A stretch of DNA of 64,000 nucleotides, from positions 127,956 to 191,955 of the forward strand of contig JBBQAM010000003.1 in assembly GCA_038316335.1 (NCBI GenBank), written 5' to 3'. Of this stretch, positions 34,491 through 43,983 are shown in pieces. Within the stretch, counting starts at the first letter, position 1, and the number at the start of each line of letters is the position of its first letter. The stretch comes from JALHST01 sp038316335 (GTDB lineage: Bacteria; Bacteroidota; Bacteroidia; Flavobacteriales; Flavobacteriaceae). The position numbers and the translations under genes were made by a program. The notes beneath the pieces are model-generated. The model ran no database searches. It was not told where the DNA came from and saw only the letters and a list, made by a program, of their open reading frames with translations.

Positions 34491-35246
34491 GTGTCTTTAG
34501 CCATTGCTTCTGAGCCTTCCTTTACCACTTGGGTACTCGCCTTTGCCTCCGCTTTTGTGTTGGGGGTAACCAAGGCCGGCTTAAAAGGGATCGATGTTTT
34601 ATTGGTAACCTTGATGGCCCTGGCTTTTGGTGCAAGGGAATCAACTGGCATTATTGTTCCCTTGTTGATCTTAGGCGATATTTTCGCGGTCATCTACTAC
34701 AACCGGCACGCCCAATGGAAATACATTTTTAAGTTTCTTCCGTGGATGTTGGCGGGTGTTTTGATCGGGGTGCTTATTGGCAAAGACCTCGATGAACGGA
34801 CCTTTAAATTCGGAATGGCCCTGATCATCCTATTGAGTGTCCTTATTATGTTCGGTTGGGAAAAAAGAAAATCCCAATCGGTGCCCACGCATTGGGTATT
34901 TAGCGGTTTTATGGGCGTCATGGCCGGCATTACCACCATGATCGGGAATCTGGCAGGGGCTTTTGCCAATATCTTTTTTCTCGCGATGCGATTCCAGAAA
35001 AACCAATTTATCGGTACCTCAGCCTGGCTGTTCTTCATCGTCAATATCTTCAAGCTCCCCTTCCATATTTTTGTATGGGAAACGATTACACCTCAAACTT
35101 TGCTTATCAATCTGAAGCTGGCGCCTGGGGTGTTTCTAGGCCTATTAGTCGGGGTACGCCTGGTAAAGATCATCAAGGAAACGTTCTATCGAAGAATGAT
35201 CCTCGTTCTGACCGCCCTCGGCGCGATTTTAATCTTATTCCGATAA
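34491..35246 (+). CDS. TauE/SafE family sulfite exporter-like permease (GTG start)
   Basis: A 251-residue membrane protein with about eight helices and the duplicated TauE/SafE pattern: FVLGVTKAGLKGIDVLLV in the first repeat and GVMAGITTMIGNLAGAF in the second. Members export sulfite, sulfoacetate or similar organosulfonates. No ATG is available near the family start; the GTG at 34491 gives MSLAIASEPSF and is the likely start. It diverges from the SSS gene with 77 bases between. A TACTTTTG -7-like element sits at 34459-34466. Confidence 0.88.
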   Translation: MSLAIASEPSFTTWVLAFASAFVLGVTKAGLKGIDVLLVTLMALAFGARESTGIIVPLLILGDIFAVIYYNRHAQWKYIFKFLPWMLAGVLIGVLIGKDLDERTFKFGMALIILLSVLIMFGWEKRKSQSVPTHWVFSGFMGVMAGITTMIGNLAGAFANIFFLAMRFQKNQFIGTSAWLFFIVNIFKLPFHIFVWETITPQTLLINLKLAPGVFLGLLVGVRLVKIIKETFYRRMILVLTALGAILILFR

Positions 35247-35511
35247 ATCGGAAGCACAAAATATAAAGTGAGAAGTGCAATGGTCGAACGAAGTTCATTG
35301 TGAAAAGACCAGTCAATCATATAATCCCCTATCCATTCTTTCATCAAATTCTTATAGGTTTCAGTGGACTTCCTGCTCAGAAGGCCATCAACAAAACAAA
35401 CTTCCTACTCCTTTTTCAAGTCATTGTAAAATAGATTTTTTTAACCGAGGAAGTACTCAAACCCGACTACATTGTGTAGCTTTAGGATTCTTGTAATTCT
35501 AGTGAACGTCT

Positions 35512-36915
35512 ATGAAACCTTTTCCACCAAGGTGTACAATGCCAAGATATCTATTGTATATGGCGCTAATACTTACCGTTTCATGCAATCAGCACGACAA
35601 AAAAGCAGCCATTCCCAAAGAAGAACTACTGCCAGATATTGAAACTGCCTTGCACGAATTGGCCGAAGTCTGGTATCCTAGAGTACTTGATACGGTCAAC
35701 GGAGGCTACTGGTCTGATTTCAATTACAAATGGGACCAAGTGGGGAAACAGCAAAAAATGATCGTTAGCCAGGCGCGTCATATCTGGACGGCTTCCCGGC
35801 TTGCGCTTTTTTATAAAGACGAACGCTATGAAAAAATCGCGACCCATGGATATGAATTTCTGCGGGACCATATGTGGGATACCTTGTATGGCGGGTTTAA
35901 CACCTTGGTCGGCTTTGAAGAGACGCGATTAAAGCGTCTATCAACGAATAAAAGCACCTATGGAAACGCCTTTGCCATCTATGCCCTTGCAACTTATTCG
36001 GTGGTTTCAAACGACACTACCGCCCTTGAATTGGCCAAAAAGACGTTTTACTGGCTTGAAGAACATGCCCACGATACCGTTTACAAGGGGTATTTTGATG
36101 TATTGCAACAAGACGGTTCTTGGATGCTCGATATCACTGAAAATGATAACGACTATGATAATTTTATTCGAAAAGATTGGAAGGACCAGAACTCCTCGAT
36201 CCATCTTTTGGAAAGCTTTACCGCCCTGTACAGCGCATGGCCAAATACCTTGGTACGGGAACGTTTGGAAGAACTTTTTTACCTGATACGCGATACGATC
36301 ACCACTGAAAAGGGCTATTTGACCTTGCACTTGCAAAGAGATTGGACCCCGGTATCGTTTCGTGATTCTTCGGAAGTTTACAGAAGACAGAACTTCTATC
36401 TCGATCATGTATCGTTTGGACATGATGTAGAGACCGCTTTTTTGTTATTGGAAGCGTCGCAGACCCTGGGCCTAAAAAATGATACGATTACCGCCATCAA
36501 AGCGAAAAAAATGGTCGATCATGCACTCGAATGGGGATGGGATTCCGAGTTTGGCGGGTTTTATGATGGTGGATATTATCAGAAGAATGGTTCCCGTACC
36601 ATTGAAAACAAGGAAAAAGTATGGTGGACAGAGGCCGAGGGGCTCAACGCGCTTCTGTTACTATCGCAATTACACCCAGAGGAAACTCGTTACTACGACT
36701 TATTTAAAAAGCAATGGTCCTATATTAATTCGTATCTGATCGACCACCAATACGGCGGGTGGTACGATGCAGGGTTAGACATTAGTCCGGAAGCCGAAAA
36801 ACGGGCCAAGGCCCAGATCTGGAAGGCGAGCTATCACGATGGCCGTTCACTGTTGAATGTAATCAAAATGCTCAAAGGGGAATTTCCCTTAACTATGACG
36901 TCCCTTGAAGATTGA
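35512..36915 (+). CDS. N-acylglucosamine 2-epimerase (AGE) family protein, predicted lipoprotein
   Basis: An (alpha/alpha)6-barrel protein of 467 residues. Family motifs are QARHIWTASRLA (87-98), the catalytic-histidine motif DHVSFGHDVETAFLLLEA (298-315) and WKASYHDGRS near the end; these fit cellobiose 2-epimerase/mannose isomerase-like members. Unusually it has an export signal with lipobox LTVSC (Cys25), so the epimerase would work outside the cytosol on oligosaccharides. The ATG at 35539 gives a more typical lipoprotein start. It converges on a secreted GH43 gene. Confidence 0.85.
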   Translation: MKPFPPRCTMPRYLLYMALILTVSCNQHDKKAAIPKEELLPDIETALHELAEVWYPRVLDTVNGGYWSDFNYKWDQVGKQQKMIVSQARHIWTASRLALFYKDERYEKIATHGYEFLRDHMWDTLYGGFNTLVGFEETRLKRLSTNKSTYGNAFAIYALATYSVVSNDTTALELAKKTFYWLEEHAHDTVYKGYFDVLQQDGSWMLDITENDNDYDNFIRKDWKDQNSSIHLLESFTALYSAWPNTLVRERLEELFYLIRDTITTEKGYLTLHLQRDWTPVSFRDSSEVYRRQNFYLDHVSFGHDVETAFLLLEASQTLGLKNDTITAIKAKKMVDHALEWGWDSEFGGFYDGGYYQKNGSRTIENKEKVWWTEAEGLNALLLLSQLHPEETRYYDLFKKQWSYINSYLIDHQYGGWYDAGLDISPEAEKRAKAQIWKASYHDGRSLLNVIKMLKGEFPLTMTSLED

Positions 36916-36991
36916 GCATCCGGGCCAAATTATGCTTAGCCGTAAATGATTGGCATAACGCTGCAAAAATGACAATTATAATCTAGACTTC

Positions 36992-38752
36992 CTACTCTAC
37001 GCTTAACACCTTCGTTCTTTGGGAAATACCGTTATTGTTAAAGGCCTCAATCTGAAAATAATAACGGTCGGTGCGGTCCATACCAGTGAAGAAATAGTCG
37101 TTCTTACCGTAAACCATGATACTGCCATAGAGTTTATCGGGCGATTTGCCAAAATAAATGACATAGCCGTCTGCAGTATCGTTCTGCCGCCATTTTAACC
37201 AGGCGCTGCGCCGTTCGCCATATTTTTTGGGATCGGCCCGCAGTACAATGAAATCGTCGACGATCGAGGGTGCCTCCCCATTGCCTTTACCAAAGACCCT
37301 GAAACCGCTCAGGGCGAACTTCCCGGTGGGCATTTTTAGGTTTTCAAGCTTAAGATAACGTGCTTTGACCGGGACCTCTAATTCTATATAGTCATGGGGC
37401 ACATCCGACGTATTTTGGCTTTTATCGATTAGTATTTTCCATTTTTTACTATCGTTAGAGGCCCAGATTTTATATTGGTGATAGACCCCTTCGGTCTTTC
37501 CCAAAAATTCGGCATCTTGATCGGCATAATTAATCTGGATGGCATGCAGGGTCGAGATTTCCCCCAGATCAGTCTGAAGCCACTCCCCTGAATTGCCGGT
37601 TTTGGCCGACCAATAGGTTTTCATGTCCTCATCGACCGCAAAGTTGGGCTGATAGCCGCCCAAGGTAGAGGATACTTGAACGGGTTTGTTATAGTTTAAC
37701 AACATCCACCCTGAAAATAGGCCGTTCAGATGGTCTACCTTTTCACTCGGTAAATAGGTTGGATAATCACCATAGGCCGTATTGCAGTACAACAGGTCGT
37801 CTTTGTCGAATCCGGCCGGCCAGATTCCAATCCTTCGTTCAAAATTGTTCTTCTGTCCCAGGACCACCGTAGAAACATGCCACCATTGCCCAAAATTATC
37901 CTGATAAGTAGCGCCATGGCCTGCGCCCCTTGCGAACCCCCCGGGCTTATAGGAAAACGGATTGTGGGCTTGATAGCTAAATCCTTCCAGGGGTTCATCG
38001 CTCATATATACCCCATCGGCATAGCCACTGAATTCAGTTGCCGGGGCACCATATTGTAAGTAGTATTTGTCATGGTATTTAGTGACCCAGGCGCCTTCCA
38101 TAAAGGGTTGTAAAAAGGTATTGTCGTTGTATTCGCCAAAACGCTCCCACCCATGATCCTCTGGGTGCAAGGTAAGCAAGGGCTTTACATAGCCATCTGA
38201 TTGAAGTGTCTGGGTATTTAATTCGGTACCTAGGATTGGAAATTCATTGCTGGATCCCCAATATAAAAATAGTTTGTCCTTTTCTTCGTCATAGAGAATG
38301 CCAGGGTCCCAGGCGCCCACTTTGAGCGAGTCGACGGCAATCTCCCATGCGTCGACCGTTGGGTTTTTACTCTTCCAAATGGGGAAGGTGGGCCCATGGG
38401 TAGAGCCAATGACATAAAGGGCGTCCTTCATCGCGAAAACGGCCGGGGCGCAGAGCTCATCATATACCTGGTGTTGTGGCAGGAGGAATCTTCGGGGAAT
38501 AAAATTCCAATGTAGCATATCATCGCTCCACCAATATCCCCATTGGTTCGTGGAAAAAAGAAAATAGTGCCCTTTAAAGTTTACGATGACAGGATCGGCC
38601 GTCGCCCGATGTTTACCTTGGGTAGAGAAATTTGGGATGGGGGTATACCCATAATCGATGTTGATCGGGTTGCAATAGGTCTTTTGTTGCGCACATAGCG
38701 GGGCCCATACGCACAGAAGAAGATACCCGCCCAAGAGTACGGTTTTTAGCAT
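36992..38752 (-). CDS. Secreted glycoside hydrolase family 43 protein with F5/8 type C and Fn3-like domains
   Basis: Cuts arabinose-, xylose- or galactose-containing glycans. The 586-residue protein has a signal peptide (about 1-21), a five-bladed propeller with the GH43 acid triad in context: D53 (ATADPVIV), D149 (GAWDPGIL) and E219 (PFMEGAWV). A discoidin-like domain follows from about 355 (PVQVSSTLGGYQPNFAVDEDM) to 495, then a C-terminal Fn3-like stretch. This multi-domain form points to binding of a complex polysaccharide. It faces the AGE epimerase gene tail to tail with a 76-base gap and no clear terminator. Confidence 0.92.
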   Translation of the reverse strand: MLKTVLLGGYLLLCVWAPLCAQQKTYCNPINIDYGYTPIPNFSTQGKHRATADPVIVNFKGHYFLFSTNQWGYWWSDDMLHWNFIPRRFLLPQHQVYDELCAPAVFAMKDALYVIGSTHGPTFPIWKSKNPTVDAWEIAVDSLKVGAWDPGILYDEEKDKLFLYWGSSNEFPILGTELNTQTLQSDGYVKPLLTLHPEDHGWERFGEYNDNTFLQPFMEGAWVTKYHDKYYLQYGAPATEFSGYADGVYMSDEPLEGFSYQAHNPFSYKPGGFARGAGHGATYQDNFGQWWHVSTVVLGQKNNFERRIGIWPAGFDKDDLLYCNTAYGDYPTYLPSEKVDHLNGLFSGWMLLNYNKPVQVSSTLGGYQPNFAVDEDMKTYWSAKTGNSGEWLQTDLGEISTLHAIQINYADQDAEFLGKTEGVYHQYKIWASNDSKKWKILIDKSQNTSDVPHDYIELEVPVKARYLKLENLKMPTGKFALSGFRVFGKGNGEAPSIVDDFIVLRADPKKYGERRSAWLKWRQNDTADGYVIYFGKSPDKLYGSIMVYGKNDYFFTGMDRTDRYYFQIEAFNNNGISQRTKVLSVE

Positions 38753-39287
38753 TCTTTTGAAATTAAACTACGACTTGTTCTTTAGTGTTTGAAACAGGGA
38801 TATGCCCACATAACCAAATATCACGAATTCCCCTTTTGACCGTTTCTATTGTCCGTTTTAGGATTGACAGGCTATTTTAATATGCGCGACCCCGAACCAT
38901 GGTTCAACCATGTTCCGACAATTTACGAATCTTAGCAGACTCCTACCTGCCTATTCTTTTTAAAGATACTATTTATCGTTCTAATTTTGGGTCCCTATAA
39001 TGTCCTTGATATTCACAATAATTTTTTAATAGCTAACCTCACTTACACCCACCTTGGGCTGGAAAAGTCTATAGGTTGATAATCATCGCTTAACCTAAGT
39101 TTAAAATCTACTTTACAGAACTGTCGATTTTTATTTACAATCTTTGAATACACTGATTTTCCTTGCATGAAAATTATTACAATGTACATCTCGACCCTAT
39201 TGGTACATTGCTTGATTTCTTATTTGAGTAGCTATTATTCTCCCTTTAAGTTCAAGAAAATCGGAAACCAGACACCAAGTTCTTCCT
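38753..39287. other. Intergenic region with a GAACCATGGTTC palindrome
   Basis: 535 bases between divergent GH43 and LpxH-like genes. No gene with convincing coding signal is seen. A perfect 12-base palindrome GAACCATGGTTC (38894-38905), continued by a partial second copy (CAACCATGTTCC), could be an operator for the GH43 gene. TAATTTTG at 38992-38999 matches a -7 element on the plus strand but has no partner TTG. Confidence 0.45.
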
Positions 39288-40160
39288 ATGAAAAAACGCC
39301 CCGTTGATATTGTGGTAATTTCTGATGTGCATTTGGGCACCTATGGATGCCATGCCAAGGAGTTAATGAATTATTTAAAATCGATTAAACCCAAACAAGT
39401 AGTACTAAACGGTGATATTATAGACATTTGGCAATTCAGCAAGCGATATTGGCCCAAATCACATATGAAAGTGGTCAAAATACTCATGGAATGGGTATCC
39501 AAGGGAGTCAAGGTACACTACATTACCGGAAATCATGATGAACTGTTGCGGAAATTCGCGGGATTTAACATGGGTACTTTTAGTATTGTGAATAAAGTGG
39601 TACTCCCCGTTCATGGCAAAAAAGCATGGATATTTCATGGGGACGTTTTCGACGTTACCATGCAACATTCGAAATCGATCGCCAAATTAGGCGCCATGGG
39701 TTACGATTTTTTAATCGTATTGAACCGCGGGGTCAATTACATTAGTAAGAAACTTGGAAAAGGACCGGTGTCGATGTCAAAAAGAATTAAAAATGGGGTG
39801 AAGACAGCCATCAAATTTATCAATGATTTTGAAACCACAGCGGCAACCATAGCCATCGCAAACGAATTCGACTATGTAATCTGTGGCCACATTCACCAGC
39901 CCGAAATCAAAACCATCGTCACTGATAAAGGCTCGGTGCTCTATTTGAATTCCGGGGATTGGATCGAAAACCTCACTGCGTTGGAATATCATAGGGGAAA
40001 ATGGCAATTATATCGGTATGATGAGGATACCAAAGTGAAGGCATTTTCTATGAAGGTAACGGGGGCGGAAGAGGTATTTGAAAGCAATGAGCTCTTTAAA
40101 CAACTGATGGCAGAGTTCAATGCCATTTCCGAGCCAAAACGCATAAAGAAACGGATATAA
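39288..40160 (+). CDS. UDP-2,3-diacylglucosamine diphosphatase-like metallophosphoesterase
   Basis: A calcineurin-fold phosphoesterase of 290 residues with all metal motifs: ISDVHLG (D13, H15), NGDIID (42-47), TGNHDE, IFHGD and CGHIHQP. The family includes LpxH/LpxI-type enzymes of lipid A synthesis and related membrane-lipid pyrophosphatases. The gene stop is immediately followed by the start of a glycosyltransferase (TAAATG), then a GH1 gene, so the three form an operon likely dealing with a glycolipid. Whether it is the real LpxH of this organism cannot be told. Confidence 0.85.
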   Translation: MKKRPVDIVVISDVHLGTYGCHAKELMNYLKSIKPKQVVLNGDIIDIWQFSKRYWPKSHMKVVKILMEWVSKGVKVHYITGNHDELLRKFAGFNMGTFSIVNKVVLPVHGKKAWIFHGDVFDVTMQHSKSIAKLGAMGYDFLIVLNRGVNYISKKLGKGPVSMSKRIKNGVKTAIKFINDFETTAATIAIANEFDYVICGHIHQPEIKTIVTDKGSVLYLNSGDWIENLTALEYHRGKWQLYRYDEDTKVKAFSMKVTGAEEVFESNELFKQLMAEFNAISEPKRIKKRI

Positions 40161-41165
40161 ATGAAAGTATTGTACGCAATTCAAGGAACGGGAAACGGCC
40201 ACCTGAGCAGGGCGCGCGACATTATTCCCGTTCTTCAAAAAAACAAGGTATCGCTCGATATCCTGGTAAGTGGTACTCAGGCCGATATTCAGATACCGCA
40301 TCCGATCAAATATTCGTTACGGGGGTGGAGTTTTATTTTCGGGACCAAAGGGGGAGTAGATATGTGGAGAACCTATCTTAGGACCAATTCGGCACGACTT
40401 CAAAAAGAGATCAAAAGTATTCCCGTATTCGATTATGATTTGATCATCAATGATTTTGAACCAGTTTCGGCATGGGCCTGTCATTTAAAGCACAAAGCGT
40501 GTGTTGGTCTTAGCCATCAAGCCGCAGTGCTTTCAAAAAATGCCCCGCAACCCGAAAAAAAGGATCCTTTGGGAAAACTTATTTTAAAAAAGTACGCCCC
40601 AACTACGAAACAATATGGACTTCATTTTAAAAACTACGAGGAAAATATCTATACCCCCATCATTCGTCAGGAAATTCGAAACGCCATTTTGACAAATGAT
40701 GGGCACTATACGGTGTATTTGCCGGCCTATAGCAATGCGAAAATAGTGCAAATCCTGTCCGAAGTACAGGATGTTAAATGGGAAGTCTTTTCAAAACATA
40801 CCGAAGGAGATCTGTATTGGCGAAATATCTCAATCCGAAAAATACAGAACGAAGCCTTTATTAAAAGCATGGCGAGCTGCACGGGCATCCTCTGCGGTGC
40901 TGGTTTCGAGGCCCCAGCCGAGGCCCTTCATATGGGGAAAAAACTTTTGGTGATCCCAATGAAAGGGCAATACGAGCAGCAATGCAATGCCGCGGCCTTA
41001 CATGAAATGGGCGTCAAAGTCATTAAGTCGTTAAAAATGAAACATCTTGATACGATTAGGGACTGGATTGAAAGTACTCAACAGATCGTAGTCGAATATC
41101 CAGATATCACTAAAAACATCGTGGATCGCTTACTTCAGGAAGTGGCCATCGGCCAAATCTACTAA
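40161..41165 (+). CDS. GT28-like glycosyltransferase
   Basis: A 334-residue GT-B protein beginning MKVLYAIQGTGNGHLSRA, the MurG/GT28-like donor-binding loop (GxGHxxR). The C-terminal donor site has GILCGAGFEAPAEALHMGKKLLVIP (about 250-274), as in UDP-sugar glycosyltransferases. It would transfer a hexose to a lipid or small acceptor at the inner membrane. Its ATG directly abuts the preceding stop codon, so translation is coupled to the LpxH-like phosphoesterase, and the GH1 gene starts 8 bases after it. Confidence 0.85.
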   Translation: MKVLYAIQGTGNGHLSRARDIIPVLQKNKVSLDILVSGTQADIQIPHPIKYSLRGWSFIFGTKGGVDMWRTYLRTNSARLQKEIKSIPVFDYDLIINDFEPVSAWACHLKHKACVGLSHQAAVLSKNAPQPEKKDPLGKLILKKYAPTTKQYGLHFKNYEENIYTPIIRQEIRNAILTNDGHYTVYLPAYSNAKIVQILSEVQDVKWEVFSKHTEGDLYWRNISIRKIQNEAFIKSMASCTGILCGAGFEAPAEALHMGKKLLVIPMKGQYEQQCNAAALHEMGVKVIKSLKMKHLDTIRDWIESTQQIVVEYPDITKNIVDRLLQEVAIGQIY

Positions 41166-41173
41166 GCCAGCAT

Positions 41174-42538
41174 ATGCCGGATACATCTTCGACATTTCGT
41201 TTTGACCTGCGGAAAAATGACTTCGGGGACGAATTTATATGGGGGGTGTCGACGGCAGCCTATCAAATAGAGGGTGCCCATAACTTTGACGACAAAGGAG
41301 AATCTATCTGGGACCGCTTTACCACAAAAAAAGGTGCCATATTTCAGGGACAGCATGGGCAGATTGCCTGCGATTTTCATAGTAAGTATCGGGAGGATAT
41401 TCTTATGATGAAGGCCCTAAAAATTCCCAACTTTCGATTTTCAATATCCTGGTCTCGGCTACTTCCGAACGGGCAAGGACCCATCAGCCAAGCTGGACTT
41501 GATTTTTACAATAAGGTCATCGATTTTTGCTTGGAGTGTGGTATTACCCCTTGGATAACCTTGTACCACTGGGATCTTCCTCAGGCCTTGCAAGATCAGG
41601 GAGGTTGGACAAATAGGGATATCCTAGGCTGGTTCGGCAATTATGTTCGGCTTTGTGCCTGCCATTTCGGTGATCGCATACACCATTGGATTATCTTGAA
41701 CGAACCGATGGTTTTTACAGGAGCCGGATACTTTTTAGGGGTACATGCCCCAGGACATAAGGGCCTGAAAAACTTCTTGCCCGCAGTACACCACGCAGCA
41801 TTATGTCAAGCCGTTGGAGGCCGGATATTGCGTTCTGAACTTCACTACGCGAACATAGGTACCACTTTTTCGTGTTCCCACATAACGCCCTTTTCAAATA
41901 GAAAAAAGGATGTCCTGGCCTCCCAAAAAGCCGACGCCCTTTTAAACCGCCTTTTTATTGAACCATCCTTAGGCCTCGGATACCCGTCGGAAAACATCAA
42001 GATACTAGAAAGGATAGAAAAATATCAGCGCCCGGAAGACGATAAAGATCTTATTTTTGAGTTCGATTTTATCGGTATCCAAAACTATACCCGGGAAGTC
42101 GTCAAACATAGTTATACTGTGCCTTACTTACAATCAAAAATTGTAAAAGCTACACAAAGGAAGGTGCGAACCACCTTGATGGATTGGGAAATATATCCCC
42201 CCAGCATCTATGAAATGATATCAAAATTCAATGCTTACCCGAACATAAAAAAAATTATCATCACTGAAAATGGGGCGGCCTTTGAGGATACCGTGACCCA
42301 AGGGGCGATCCATGATGACGAAAGACGATTATTTCTACAAGCGTATCTTCACCAGGTACATCGGGCAAAGATGGATGGCATGGAAGTCTCGGGCTATTTT
42401 GCCTGGACATTCACCGATAATTTTGAATGGGCCGAAGGCTACTACCCAAGATTCGGACTGGTCTATGTAGATTTCAAGGATCAACGTAGAATCGTGAAAG
42501 CATCCGGCAGATGGTATAGCGAATTTCTCAAAAGCTAA
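41174..42538 (+). CDS. GH1 beta-glucosidase, cytosolic
   Basis: A retaining beta-glycosidase of 454 residues without a signal peptide. Both catalytic glutamates are present: E177 in ILNEPMV and E365 in ITENGAA; the start FIWGVSTAAYQIEGA and LYHWDLPQAL are canonical GH1. Most GH1 genes lie with sugar transporters; this one lies 8 bases after a glycosyltransferase that follows an LpxH-like gene. It may remove a sugar from the product of that glycosyltransferase, or simply be coexpressed. A strong terminator ends the operon. Confidence 0.93.
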   Translation: MPDTSSTFRFDLRKNDFGDEFIWGVSTAAYQIEGAHNFDDKGESIWDRFTTKKGAIFQGQHGQIACDFHSKYREDILMMKALKIPNFRFSISWSRLLPNGQGPISQAGLDFYNKVIDFCLECGITPWITLYHWDLPQALQDQGGWTNRDILGWFGNYVRLCACHFGDRIHHWIILNEPMVFTGAGYFLGVHAPGHKGLKNFLPAVHHAALCQAVGGRILRSELHYANIGTTFSCSHITPFSNRKKDVLASQKADALLNRLFIEPSLGLGYPSENIKILERIEKYQRPEDDKDLIFEFDFIGIQNYTREVVKHSYTVPYLQSKIVKATQRKVRTTLMDWEIYPPSIYEMISKFNAYPNIKKIIITENGAAFEDTVTQGAIHDDERRLFLQAYLHQVHRAKMDGMEVSGYFAWTFTDNFEWAEGYYPRFGLVYVDFKDQRRIVKASGRWYSEFLKS

Positions 42539-42556
42539 GCTCCCCTTAAAACAAAA

Positions 42557-42580
42557 AAACCGATGCAGACATCGGTTTTA
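42557..42580 (+). terminator. Terminator of the phosphoesterase-GT-GH1 operon
   Basis: A 9-bp stem AAACCGATG / CATCGGTTT with a 4-base loop CAGA, preceded by A and followed by T residues, 18 bases after the GH1 stop. Confidence 0.9.
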
Positions 42581-42769
42581 GCTAAACTAACTCAACTATT
42601 ATAAAATAAGAACGTTTCCCTAGGATTATAAGGACGTTCAAAAATAGGGATAGCGTTCTTATCGATGCGTTAAGACAGTTTGAACAATTGGTTAAGTCTT
42701 GGGATACGAAGTCCATATCTAAAGGTGCCAGATTGCCAAATGACCTATTTTATGAACCGAGATGTTAAG

Positions 42770-42800
42770 TTTGTTCAAACGGATTATATTTTTTATTTTG
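42770..42800 (+). promoter_or_regulatory. Candidate promoter of the 83-residue gene
   Basis: TTTG at 42770-42773, a 20-base spacer and TATTTTG (42794-42800), one base short of TAnnTTTG. The TTTG lies in a palindrome GTTTG-TT-CAAAC (42769-42780). It precedes the ATG at 42817 by 16 bases, leaving almost no leader. Confidence 0.3.
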
Positions 42801-42816
42801 CAAGGCTAATTCGCCC

Positions 42817-43068
42817 ATGATGAAAATCAATTGGTTGTTGACACCAAAAAAGAAAGAAGAGGATCTTAGATCCTTGATTCTGGAAGAATATAGATTTAGG
42901 TCGCGTGTTACCAAAATCCTATTGCATAAGATGAAGGACCACGAAGTTGCTGAACTGGATAATATCAGCTTTGACTTCGACCCCACCAACAGATCGTTTA
43001 CCCTTTCTACAGCAACGCCAGAACCCATGTATTCGCGACTATTGAAAATAAGCCACTTGTTGGATTAG
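42817..43068 (+). CDS. Small hypothetical protein
   Basis: An 83-residue charged protein (MMKINWLLTPKKKEEDLRSLI) with a predicted N-terminal helix rich in K, E and R, followed by a short beta-rich end (DNISFDFDPTNRSFTLSTA). No signal, membrane segment or motif is visible. It has a plausible start (two ATGs at 42817 and 42820) and ordinary codon use, and lies alone between a terminator and the DUF2306-like gene. I do not recognise it. Confidence 0.5.
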   Translation: MMKINWLLTPKKKEEDLRSLILEEYRFRSRVTKILLHKMKDHEVAELDNISFDFDPTNRSFTLSTATPEPMYSRLLKISHLLD

Positions 43069-43326
43069 GGGACATTGAAGAAGTCTTAAAACTTTCTTCT
43101 TAATAAATACGCATAGTTTAGTTTAGTTCAATGCGATAAGGAACGATTGCCGATACCATTTGAACCCTAAAATCCCCCTCAAAATTAAAACCCTGAAAAC
43201 CGTATCTTTGAGTAAACGGCCAATTGTATAGTACGTATGGCGTCCCTGATGATGGACTTAATAATTATAGCTGCCCACCTAGGTTCAAAACAAAATCAAA
43301 TTGTTGTTTCGTAATGGCAGGAACTT

Positions 43327-43983
43327 ATGGAACTATTACATAGATCAAATATTATCCTCCATGTCGTAACGGGTTCACTGGCCCTTCTGCTTGGACTCAT
43401 TGCACTACTAAGCCTTAAAGGAGGTAGCCTCCATATCAAAAGCGGACGGCTTTTTTTAGGATGTATCGTAATCGTAATTTTCACGGGATTGATCGGAGTC
43501 TTTGTCTTTGGCAGGAACACCTTTTTATTGGTAATTACTATTTTGAGCGGATATGTTGCATTTTCCGGGTACAGGACCTTGCAATTTAAATCGAATCTTC
43601 CTAAAACGATTGATGTAGTAGTGGCCTTGATGAGTATCATCGTATTGACGTATTTTTTATTCTATTTTAGGTCAATCGGGATGATATGGTCCCCGATTGT
43701 GATTTACAGTACGGTTGGGGCATTTATTTTTGTAGTTCTGTATGATTTTCTCAGATACATCATTCCTAAGAAGAAGTATGTTGAAAATCGCATCTGGCTC
43801 TATGAACATATTTATAAGATGACAAGCGCCTTTGCGGCCCTTTTATCTGCATTTGCGGGAACCATTTTTGAAGCCTATCAACCCCACAGCCAATATGTGC
43901 CCTCGGTTCTGGGATTCCTTATAATCATTGGATATTTTATATATGTCAATAAATTCGGCTTGAAAGGATCGCAAATAAAATAA
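43327..43983 (+). CDS. Membrane protein, DUF2306-like
   Basis: A 218-residue protein with seven membrane segments. The first loop contains LLSLKGGSLHIKSGRLFLGCIVIV, matching the conserved K-G-H-x-x-G-R pattern of the DUF2306/'HisKG-like' membrane family; histidines at residues 11 (ILHVVTGS), about 36 and in the sixth helix region could bind haem, but this is speculation. The function is unknown. It converges on katG. Confidence 0.7.
   Translation: MELLHRSNIILHVVTGSLALLLGLIALLSLKGGSLHIKSGRLFLGCIVIVIFTGLIGVFVFGRNTFLLVITILSGYVAFSGYRTLQFKSNLPKTIDVVVALMSIIVLTYFLFYFRSIGMIWSPIVIYSTVGAFIFVVLYDFLRYIIPKKKYVENRIWLYEHIYKMTSAFAALLSAFAGTIFEAYQPHSQYVPSVLGFLIIIGYFIYVNKFGLKGSQIK

Noticed and set aside
39167..39307. 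46-codon frame starting MKIITMYISTLLVHCLI upstream of the LpxH-like gene
   Set aside because: It overlaps the start of the following gene in another frame, has no promoter or family likeness, and its codon use is not coding-like; kept as a possible but unsupported leader peptide.
43237..43314. 25-codon frame following a TATCTTTG element (43203-43210) before the DUF2306-like gene
   Set aside because: No -33 element and no coding evidence; too short to judge.
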